DNA of 64,000 nucleotides from Hamadaea sp. (GTDB taxonomy: Bacteria > Actinomycetota > Actinomycetes > Mycobacteriales > Micromonosporaceae): NCBI RefSeq assembly GCF_013362815.1, contig NZ_JABFVK010000013.1, positions 248,001-312,000 of the forward strand. The letters are read 5' to 3'. Below, piece after piece: positions 24,234 to 33,500 of the stretch. How positions within the stretch are numbered: the stretch's first letter is position 1; every line of letters starts with the position of its first letter. The translations under genes were made by a program, and so were the position numbers. Below the pieces are notes generated by a model. It searched no databases, was not told where the DNA came from, and worked only from the letters and a program-made list of their open reading frames with translations.

Positions 24234-25256
24234 TTACCTCGTCGGCGCGTCCTCGCCGGAGTGGTCGCCGCAGGATTCCCGGACGATCAGCCGGGGCTCC
24301 GTCAGGTGCGACCGCACGGCGGGCTCCACGCCGGAGATGACTGCGAGCAACGCCCGCGCGGCCGTCTCACCGAGGAGGCGGCCGTTGGTCGCGACGCTCG
24401 TGAGCGACGGCACCGACGCCTGAGCGGCGGCGACGTCGTCGTAGCCGATGATCCGGGTCGCTCCTGAGCGACCGGCGTCGAACAGGGCCCGGGCGAGCCC
24501 CATCGCGATGCTGTCGTTGTGGCAGATGATGCCGTCCGGCAGCTCGCGGCGGGCAAGTTCTTGTCCGGCCCGGATGCCGGCCTCCACGGTGGACTCGCTG
24601 GTCAGGTCGACGAGGCTCACCTCGGACCGGGACTCGGCCAGCGCCCGGCGTACGCCGTCGAGCCGGTCGATCCGCGCGACGCCCCGCTTCGGCCCGCCGA
24701 GATAGGTGATCGATCGGCAGCGGTGCGCGCGGACGAGGTGCTCCGCCGCCAGATATCCACCCCGGACCTCGTCGGAGCCGACATAGGGCTCGGCCGCCCC
24801 GGCGATGTAGCGGCTCAGGAACACCGTGGGCACATCCCATGAGCGGAGGTCGTCGACCAGGTCATGATCGCTGCCCGTGGCCGGGATGATGGCCAGTGCC
24901 GCCACCTGGTGCTCCCGCAACATCCGCAGCAAACGCGCTTGCTGGTCGAGCTGATCGCGGGTCGACACCATCAGCGACATGTAGCCGCTCTCGGTGAAGG
25001 TCGACTCCACCCCGATCAGAACCTCGCCGAAGAACGGGCGGTCGATGTTGGGGACGACGACGCCGATGGTCCGGCCTTTGCGCCGCAGCGACGCCGCGCC
25101 CTCGTTGTACACATACCCGAGTGTGTCGATCGACGCCAGCACCCGCTCCCGGGTGGCCGCCGACACCCGGCCCGTGCCGGTGATGACATACGAGGCAGTA
25201 GTCCGGGACACTCCCGCGTGCCGAGCGACGTCGATCAAGGTCACCCGTCTGCCCAT
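24234..25256 (-). CDS. LacI-family transcriptional regulator
   Basis: The 340 residues comprise an N-terminal LacI HTH (about 3-50: VTLIDVARHAGVSRTTASYV, hinge NEGAASLRRK) and a periplasmic-binding-like sensor domain (IGVVVPNIDRPFFGEVLIGV, ITYLGGPKRGVARIDRLDGV, IICHNDSIAMGLARALFDAG, IIGYDDVAAA). It lies 156 bp upstream of the ABC importer operon on the same strand, with a matching palindrome in the gap. It is therefore the likely repressor, released by the importer substrate or a product of the lyase. Confidence 0.92.
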   Translation of the reverse strand: MGRRVTLIDVARHAGVSRTTASYVITGTGRVSAATRERVLASIDTLGYVYNEGAASLRRKGRTIGVVVPNIDRPFFGEVLIGVESTFTESGYMSLMVSTRDQLDQQARLLRMLREHQVAALAIIPATGSDHDLVDDLRSWDVPTVFLSRYIAGAAEPYVGSDEVRGGYLAAEHLVRAHRCRSITYLGGPKRGVARIDRLDGVRRALAESRSEVSLVDLTSESTVEAGIRAGQELARRELPDGIICHNDSIAMGLARALFDAGRSGATRIIGYDDVAAAQASVPSLTSVATNGRLLGETAARALLAVISGVEPAVRSHLTEPRLIVRESCGDHSGEDAPTR

Positions 25257-25285
25257 GCGATCACGCTAGCAGGCACGGCGCAAGA

Positions 25286-25324
25286 CGGGGTCGAAGGGCG
25301 GACGACCGCCGACCTTCGACCCCG
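25286..25324 (-). terminator. Strong hairpin after the EEP-fold gene
   Basis: CGGGGTCGAAGG at 25286-25297 pairs perfectly with CCTTCGACCCCG at 25313-25324 around a 15-nt loop that itself has a GCGG/CCGC stem. It lies after the stop at 25351 and before the LacI start, so it separates the two minus-strand units. Confidence 0.7.
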
Positions 25325-25350
25325 CATCTACCGGAAGTGCTTGTCGTGCG

Positions 25351-26154
25351 TCAGACTGCGCGGACGTGGAAGATGGCTAGCCGGGCGTTGTGCGAGTCGA
25401 CGTTCATGTCGATCGTCTTGGTGGTGTTCAAGGTGATCTGCACCGAACCGTCGCCGGGCAGCCAGTGCAGGCGATCGATGCCGGTGCCGAACGCCTTCTG
25501 CTCCGCCGCCAGGTCCGAGGCGGTGCCGAAGTCCGGGCGGTTGGTGTCGGCGCCCCAGATCACCAGCCGGCCAGCGTTGTGGTGCGCGAGCGCCCGGGCC
25601 TTGTGGACATCCCGCATCAGCCACCACTCGTCGCGCAGATCCGTGCGCTGATCGCCGTTGAACGCGTTCGCGATGTAGTGGGTGTTGAGCACCGCGAACT
25701 CGACGGCCGAATAGTCCTGGTGCCGGACGACGACCTCGTTGAACCATCGCGGTGGGGTCACGCCGGTGATGCCGCCGTGCACGAAAGTGGTCTTGGCGGA
25801 CACGACGATCCACGGCCGCCCGACGCAGATCGGGATCCGGAACGACGTCTCGTGGCGCAGGAACGCCTTGGTGTAGAGCGGCCCGAAGTAGTGGTCGATC
25901 ATGTCTTCTTCGCCGGTGTCGCCCTCGCTGATCTCTTGGAAGCAGACCAGCGGCCGGTTGTCGCCGTCGGAGTTGCGAATGGCGTCGAACGCGGCGTCCC
26001 GGGCGCCGAGGTTGTCGCGGCCGATGTTCGCCGTGATCACCGGCAGCCGAAACCAATCGGTAGCCGCCGATGCGCTGCCCGCGCCCGCGAGGGCGCCGGC
26101 GAGCGCGCCGCCGCCGAGGGCGAGCGCCTTACGCCTGCTCATGTTGCTGTTCAT
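25351..26154 (-). CDS. Secreted endonuclease/exonuclease/phosphatase (EEP) superfamily protein
   Basis: The ATG at 26154 follows GGGAG. The 267 residues start with a Tat-type signal (SRRKALALGGGALAGALAGA). The mature domain shows EEP-fold landmarks: VITANIGRDNLGARDAAFDA, the metal Glu in CFQEIS, FAVLNTHYIANAFNGD, the Asp-x-Asn in IWGADTNRPDFGT, and a final LHWLPGDGSV. EEP enzymes are Mg-dependent nucleases or phosphoesterases. The final His-Asp pair is weak (NVDSHNARLAIFH), so activity should be shown. It is 59 nt downstream of a secreted GH43-like gene and probably cotranscribed. Confidence 0.75.
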   Translation of the reverse strand: MNSNMSRRKALALGGGALAGALAGAGSASAATDWFRLPVITANIGRDNLGARDAAFDAIRNSDGDNRPLVCFQEISEGDTGEEDMIDHYFGPLYTKAFLRHETSFRIPICVGRPWIVVSAKTTFVHGGITGVTPPRWFNEVVVRHQDYSAVEFAVLNTHYIANAFNGDQRTDLRDEWWLMRDVHKARALAHHNAGRLVIWGADTNRPDFGTASDLAAEQKAFGTGIDRLHWLPGDGSVQITLNTTKTIDMNVDSHNARLAIFHVRAV

Positions 26155-26213
26155 GGTGAGACTCCCGTCAATTACGTGGTTGGACACGAGGGGCAAGAAG
26201 GGTCGCCGGTCTG

Positions 26214-27308
26214 TCACTCGACGTAGAAGCCACTGGAGTCGAGCTTGAGCTCGCCGATGATCGGGTGGCGCTTGCCGGTCGCCGTGTCGTACCAGGCCCA
26301 GACGACGCACCTGCGGTTGCCTTCGGTGTAGAACGCCGCCATGGCACCGGGGCCGGTGTGGTTGCCGGGCAGACCCCGGTACGGCCCGAGCCCTCCGCTG
26401 CCGGTGTAACCGAAGTAGGGCTGGTTGGCGCCGTCCTTCAGCAGGGTGCATCGGCCGGACGGGATCGGGCTCGTCCCGCAGTCGGCGATGCCGGTCGCGT
26501 ACCGGGCGCTGTTCCAGTTGTTCCCGGAAAAGAGCAGGTAGTAGTGGCTCGCTCCGCCGACGAAGATCGACGGATTCTCGATGACGTGGGTCTCGCCGGA
26601 GTCGTTGACGGTGTCCCAGACCAGGTCGGTGCTCTTCAGCGCGTCGCGGCGGGTGCTCCAGAGGGCGAAGCCGTCGGAACCCACCTGCACGATGGAGATG
26701 CCGGTCTCCGGGTAGGAGGTGATCGCGTCGTCGCGATAGGCGACGTAGAGCTTGCCGTTCGCGACGAACGGGTTCGGGTCGATGGCCCACCGGCCGCCGC
26801 TCGGGCAGGCCCATTCGCCCTTGTTCGTGAAGGGGCTCTTGGCTCCGCCGGAGGTGGCCAGCCCGATGCACTTCTGGCTGGTGCCGGCCTTCGTCGCCGC
26901 GTAGTACATGTAGTACGTGCCGTTGAACTCGGCTACACCGGGCGCCCAGACGGCGCCGTTGTCGACTGCCCACGAGCCCGGCCCCGAGGGGAGCGCGTCG
27001 CCCGCGACGCAGTCGGACATCCCGACCGTGTCACCCGATCCGTGGTTGAGGAACGGCACGTACAACGTCACGCCGCTCGCCGCGCCGCAACGGGGTCCGG
27101 CACCTGAGCCGACGGTGGTGCCGTAGGTGACGTAGGTGCCGTCGTGGGCTTGCACGGTGCTCGGGTCGGCCAGGCTGAACGACGATGATCCGGTGGACGC
27201 CAAGGCCGCAGCCGGCCCGTCGGGTGCGCCCAACGCCACCGCTCCCGTGGCTGCCAGCACCACCGCCAATGCGGCTGCGAGCAGCGGATTCTTCCGTGAT
27301 CTGGTCAT
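26214..27308 (-). CDS. Secreted GH43-like glycoside hydrolase
   Basis: The ATG at 27308 follows GGGAGGAT. The 364-residue protein has a Sec signal (about 1-37). Its five-bladed propeller shows the GH43 acidic residues in order: base Asp in SLADPSTVQAHDGTYVTYGT, Asp in WAIDPNPFVANGKLYVAYRD, acid Glu in THVIENPSIFV. WAPGVAEFNGTYYMYYAA is typical of arabinanase/arabinofuranosidase-like members. It has no CBM13 module, unlike the enzymes of the 43-59 kb island. It is divergent from the giant RHS gene. Confidence 0.82.
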   Translation of the reverse strand: MTRSRKNPLLAAALAVVLAATGAVALGAPDGPAAALASTGSSSFSLADPSTVQAHDGTYVTYGTTVGSGAGPRCGAASGVTLYVPFLNHGSGDTVGMSDCVAGDALPSGPGSWAVDNGAVWAPGVAEFNGTYYMYYAATKAGTSQKCIGLATSGGAKSPFTNKGEWACPSGGRWAIDPNPFVANGKLYVAYRDDAITSYPETGISIVQVGSDGFALWSTRRDALKSTDLVWDTVNDSGETHVIENPSIFVGGASHYYLLFSGNNWNSARYATGIADCGTSPIPSGRCTLLKDGANQPYFGYTGSGGLGPYRGLPGNHTGPGAMAAFYTEGNRRCVVWAWYDTATGKRHPIIGELKLDSSGFYVE

Positions 27309-27407
27309 AGATCCTCCCTCTTCGAACCCGGGGGTCCTCGTCCCGGGACGCGAAAATCCGTCACATCTTGACCGACGCCGATGAAAAATGGAACCAGGTT
27401 GGGCGAC

Positions 27408-27427
27408 TTTCCATCAAACGATGGAAA
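27408..27427. promoter_or_regulatory. 20-bp inverted repeat in the GH43/RHS divergent region
   Basis: TTTCCATCAAACGATGGAAA has perfect 8-bp arms around AAAC. It lies in an AT-richer patch, 100 bp before the GH43 start and 134 bp before the RHS start. It could be an operator or a small hairpin; operator is more likely given its position. Confidence 0.45.
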
Positions 27428-27485
27428 TTTTTCGAGGTTTACCCAGGTCCCGGCGAGTGACGGATGCCGGAGTGCATTCTGCCCC

Positions 27486-27514
27486 TTGCTTAATCGATTC
27501 ATCAACCGCTAACT
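27486..27514 (+). promoter_or_regulatory. Candidate promoter of the giant RHS gene
   Basis: TTGCTT (27486-27491) and CTAACT (27509-27514) are spaced 17 bp, with the palindrome AATCGATT (27492-27499) in the spacer. On the opposite strand TTGATG and CAGAAT, spaced 18, form an overlapping divergent candidate for the GH43 gene. Confidence 0.4.
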
Positions 27515-27560
27515 TTCTCTCGAACTCCGTCCGGGTGCCCGCGTTCGAGAGGAGTCCGTT

Positions 27561-30500
27561 ATGGACCGTCGTCACCGCCGTGTGCTGGTCGGCCTGCTGC
27601 TCACCGTGTCGATGCTGCTGGTCAGCGCCATGCCGCAACCGGCGACCGTCTTCGGTCCGGTGGATCTGGAGGTGAGCTGGCTGTGGTCGTGGCTGACCGC
27701 GCCGTCGGCCTTCGCCGGCGGCAAGCCGATCGGTCCCGGGCAGGAGAGCGGCTCAGCTGCGGGGAAGAGCCACTACGCCGCGTACGCCGAAACGAAGGCG
27801 ACCGGCGGGGCGGGCCGGGCCCCCGACAAGGGACCCGCCGAACGGCAGGACGGCAAAGTCCAGCAACTGACCACACCGGACATCAAGGGCTTCGAACCCG
27901 GCCGGAGCGTACGCAGCGCGAAGGACTCGAACGCGGGATCCGACCTGTTCGCCAACCCGGACGGCTCCTACACCCGGGAGGTGTCCCAGGGCACCGTCAA
28001 CTTCCGGGATGCCAAGGGCGACTGGCAGAAGATCGACGCGCGCGTCACGTCGGCGGGGGAGCGGCTCGGCCAGCGGGCGAACCGGCTGGGACTGCAGTTC
28101 GCCCGCCGAGGCGACGATCAGCGGCTGGTATCGGCGTCGTTCGACGGAGTCGGATTCGGCTACTCACTGCGCGGCGCGGCCGGTGTTCCGGCGCAGACCG
28201 GGGCGTACTCGGTGACCTATGCCGGGGTGCTGCCGGGGACGGACCTCGTCGTGGAGTCGCGGGAGAGCGGGGTCAAGGAGTCGATCGTGCTTCAGCAGCG
28301 CGGGGCGCGGCACGAATGGGTCTTCCCGCTCCGGCTGGACGGGCTCCTTCCCGCGCTCGACACCAGCGGCGGCGTCGTGCTCACCGACGCCCAGGGCACC
28401 GTGAAGGGCCGCATCCCGCCGGGCCTGATGCACGACTCCAAGTTCGACACCGCCAGCGGCGAGTTCACCACGTCGAACGCCGTCCGTTACGAACTGGTCG
28501 AGGTCGACGGTGGCATCGGCCTGAAGGTGATCGCCGACGAGCAGTGGCTCGCCGCGCCCGAGCGGGTCTACCCGGTGACGGTCGACCCGACCGCGGAGTT
28601 CATGAACACGTCCGACACCTACGTGTACTACGGCAACGACGTGGACCACTCCGGTGAGGACAACCTCGCGGTCGGCACCTGGGACGCCGGTACGCACCGA
28701 GGCAAGGCGCTGATGGCGTTCTCCGGTTTCGCCGGCACGTTCAACGGGCTGCGGATCACGTCGGCCCGCCTGTACCTGTTCCTCACCTGGCAGGGCAGCT
28801 GCACCGCGCAGCCGTACTCGGTGCACCGGGTCAACGAGTCGTGGTCGCAGAGCACCGTCCGCTACGGCACCGTCGACTACTCCGGCCCTGCCTACAGCGC
28901 GGAGATCGGGCGGCAGACGCCGACGAGCTATTCGCAGGCGTGTGCCAACACCGGCGGTGATCGGACGGTCGGCGAGTGGACGAGCGTGGCTTTGGACAAG
29001 GCGACGCTCGACGGCTGGCTCAACGGCACGATTCCCAACTACGGCCTGCTGGTGAGCGCCAACCCCACCCAGACGACCGACTTCAAACGGTTCACGTCGC
29101 GCAACGGCCCGTCCGGTGCGGTGTGCGACAGTCACACGTGCGCGCCGTTCCTGTCGGTGTCCTACACGCCGAACATCGCGCCGCAGATCGACGCGCAGTA
29201 CCCGCCGCGCGACTACCAGGCGACGTCGCTGACGCCGGAGTTGCTGGCCCGCGGCCACGATCCGGACGTGTGGCCGAAGGCGATGCAGTACAACTTCAAG
29301 GTCAACGACGCGTCCGGGGCTCTCGTCGCCACCTCGGGCTGGACGAGCTCGTCGAGCTGGACGGTGCCGGCCGGCAAGTTGCAGTGGTCGAAGACGTACT
29401 ACTGGTGGGTCGTGTCCTACGACGGCTGGGCCACCAGTCCTGATCCGCTGAACGTCGCGTACTACTTCCCGCTGTCGACGCCACCACCGCAGCCCCTCGT
29501 GACCTCGGGCCTGTCGCAGGACGACGGCGGGCGCGGCTTCGAGCCGAGCGTCGGCAACTACACGACGGAGGCGATGGACGCCCAGGTCGCCACCGTCGGC
29601 CCGGCGCTGGCGATCCAGCGGTCGTACAACAGCCGCGATCCGCGTACCGGGTCGGCGTTCGGCGCGGGCTGGTCGACCGTGGTGGACGCAACCGTCGTCG
29701 AGCGGTTCACGTCGGCGAACGCGAAGACGGCCGTGATCACCTATCCGACGGGCACCGAGGTGGCCTTCGGGCGGAACGCCGATGGGAGCTTCACCCCGCC
29801 GTCCGGCCGGTTCTCCGTGCTCACCGCCGTGACGGGCGGGTATTCGTTGCTGGACAAGGACGGCACGACCTATCTGTTCACCCGGCGAGTGTCGGGCACA
29901 GCGGGCAGCACCGCGGCGTACGGGCTCACCTCGATCAAGGATTCGGCAGGCCGGGCGCTGACTTTGGCGTACGACGCGGCGGGCCAGGTCGAGACCATGA
30001 CGTCCGCCTCCGGCCGCGCGCTGCATCTGACGTGGTCGACGCCTGCGGGCGCGAGCGAGGCCCACGTCGCCACGGTCGCGACCGACCCGGCCGTCGCGGG
30101 CGACTCCAGCTCCGTCTCCCTCTGGTCGTACGCGTACAGCGGCGACCAGCTCACGAAGGTGTGCCCGCCGACCGACGCCACGCACTGCACGACCTACGAA
30201 TACGGGACGGGATCGCAGTATCCGACGGCGTTGCTCGACGCGGGTCCACGCTCGTACTGGCGGTTGGCGGAGGCGGCAGGAGCGGCCAAGGCGACCAGCA
30301 CCGTGCTGGACAACGCCGGAACCGATGCCGCGACATACAAGAACGTGACACTGAGCCAGCCGGGATCGCTGCCCGGGTCGTCGGCGACGGCGGCCGGGTT
30401 CAACGGCACGTCCTCCTACGTCGAAATGCCGGCCAAACTGGTGACCGCGGCGAGCTACCAGTCGCTGAGCATGTGGTTCAAGACCACGACGCCCGAAGGC

Positions 30501-33500
30501 GTGCTGTTCAGCTATCAGAAGGACCCGATCACCAACGGCACCAGCTCCGCCAACTACGTTCCGGCTCTATACGTCGGCACGAGCGGAAAGCTGCACGCGG
30601 AATTCTGGAACGGCGCGTCCGCCAGCGCGATGAGCTCGCCGAACGCCGTCACCGACGGTGCCTGGCACCACGTGGTGCTGGCGGCGGCCGGCGACACCCA
30701 GACGCTCTACCTCGACGGGACTGCGGTCGGCACCGTGGCCGGGCTGATCAAACTGGCCGACGCGAGCAGCACGGCGCACGAATACGTCGGAGCCGGGTAC
30801 ATCGGCGGCAGCTGGCCCGATCAGCCTCATCCGGGCGAGGCCGTCGCGACGTACTTCGCCGGCTCGATCTCGGATGTGGCGCTGTTCGACCGAACGCTGA
30901 CCGCGGCTGACGTGGCGAGTTTGCGGGGTACGGCTTCGGCGGCCGCTCATCCGCTGACGAAGATCGTACGGCCGTCTGGGGCGACGGCGACGCAGATCTC
31001 CTACGACCCGGTCAGCGGCGTCGTGACTCAAGTGATCGACGAGCACAACGGCACCTGGAAGATCAGCACCCCGGCAGTGGCCGGATCGTCGCAGATCTAC
31101 GCCGCGTCGGTGCTGTCCGGCGGCCCGGCCGACTACCTGCGGATGAACGAGACCGGTGTCTCCGAGGCGGTCAACGAGGTCAACGGCGGAGTGGCGACCT
31201 ACAACACGGTGACCCTCGGCTCGCCGGGCCCGTTCGCCGACGCGACGGCGGCCAAGTTCAACGGGACCACCTCCTACCTGCAACTGGCGGCGACCGAGAT
31301 CCCCGGGACTGCGCCGGACTCGGTCTCGATGTGGTTCACCATGCCGTCCGGATCGACCAAGGGCGGCGTGCTTTACGCGTACCAGAGCATGTCCATGGAG
31401 GACGTGGACGCGGCCGGGAGCTGGGTTCCGGCGCTGTATGTGGGCGTGGACGGCAAGCTGCGCGGTGGTTTCTGGACCGGAACCGCCGCGAACGTCTTGA
31501 CCACCGCGGCCTCGGTGGCCGACGGCAAGTGGCACCACGTGGCGTTGGCCGCGAGCAGCAGCAGCCAGTCCCTCTACCTGGACGGGACGCTGGTCGGCAC
31601 TCGCAGCGCGACCCGGGTCGCACCCTCCACCGCGCCCGCGTACGCCTACCTCGGCGCGGGCAAATGGTCGTCAGTGTGGGCGGGCTACGACGGGGACTCG
31701 TCCGGCTACTTCCCGGGGTCGATCGGCGAATTCGCGTTCTTCACCTCGCAGTTGACGGCCGCTCAGGTCGCCGACCAGGTGGCAGCGGGCAAGAACGCCT
31801 CGGCCAACGCGGCGGGCGCGGCGTTGGCCAAGAAGATCGTGGTGACCGATCCCCTCAACGCGACGACGACTTACCTGTACGACGTGGACAACGGCAGCCG
31901 TCAGGTGGCGGAGATCTGGGCCGACGGCGGCTCCGAGCGGCAGACGACGTACGGCTACAAGGACGGTTTCCTGCGTACGGTGACCGACCCGAACGGCAAT
32001 GTGACCACCAGTGAGTACGACGCGCGGGGCAACACGATCTCGGAGCAGACCTGCCAGGACCGGTCGGCCGGGAAGTGTTCAACGGTTTATTACTCGTACT
32101 TCCTGAACACTGCCTCCGCCCTCGATCCTCGCAACGACCAGTTGACCGAGGTACGCGACGGCCGGTCGGCCGGCGCGACCGACAACACATACCTCACCAA
32201 GTTCGAGTACGACGCGTTGGGCAACAAGACGAAGACGACCGACGCGTTGGGCCGGATCGCCAAGACCGACTACACCGACGGTACGACGATTGCGGCAGCC
32301 GACGGCGGGTTCGCCCCGGCCGGACTGCCGTGGCGTACGACGTCACCGGGTGGTCAGGTGCAGACGATCACGTATTTCGCCAACGGTGACGTGGCGCAGG
32401 TGACCGATCCGGCCGGGCTGGTGACGAAGCTTGCCTATGACGGCCAGGGTCGGGTGGTCTCGAAGACGGAGATCTCCGACGGGTATCCGAACGGTGTCGT
32501 GACACAGGTTGTCTACGACAAGCTCGGCCGGATCGTTCGGCAGACCGATCCGGCGACGACCAACCGGGTGACGGGCGCGGTCCACACTGCGGTGACCACC
32601 ACGACGTACAACTTCGACGGGCAGATCACCCAGCAGACGATCAGCGACGCGACCGGCGGGGACGCTGCGCGTACGTTGAAGAACGGTTATGACGCCCTCG
32701 GCCACATCGCCTCTGCGACCGACGAGACCGGCAAGGTGACGACGTTCGGGTATGACCTGTACGGCAACATGACCAAGGAGGTCGACGAGACCGGCGTCGA
32801 GACCCGCTACACGTATGATGCGAACGGGCACCTGCTGACCACCACGCTCATCGGCTACACCGGCGACCCGAACAATCCGTCGCCCGCGGCCGATCGAGTC
32901 ACCGAGTCGCGGGCGTACGACCCGGCCGGGCGGCTCGCCTCGATCACCGACGCGATGGGCTTCGTCACCGCGTTCACCTACACCGACAACAACCTCGAAG
33001 TCGCTGTCATCCAGCGCAACGCGGACGGCAGCCAGTCGTTCATCGCCGAGCAGACCGAGTACGACGCGGCCGGCAACGTGATCCGCGAGCTGGACAACAA
33101 CAACGTCACCGAGACCAAGTACACCGTGGACGCGGTCGGCCGAGTCACCGACGAGACGCTCGACCCCAACGGCGTCGCACGTAAAACGCAGTACAAATAT
33201 GACAACGACGACAACGTGACGATGAAATGGAACGGCGACTACACCGGCTACTTCAGCGCGGCGGGCGCCACGTTCGACACCGCGGGCCGGATGACGTCGG
33301 ACTTCGTCCGGTCGTCGGGCCCGCTCTCGCCGACCGGCTGGTGGAAGCTCAACGCGACCAAGGGCACCGAGGTGGTCGACAGTTCCGACCACGACTTCAC
33401 GGCGGCGGCGACGAGTGGTGTGACCTGGTCCGGCGGTGCGGCCGCATTCAACGGCAGCACGGGCTGGGCCACCACAGCCGAGCCCGTCCTGAACACCACG

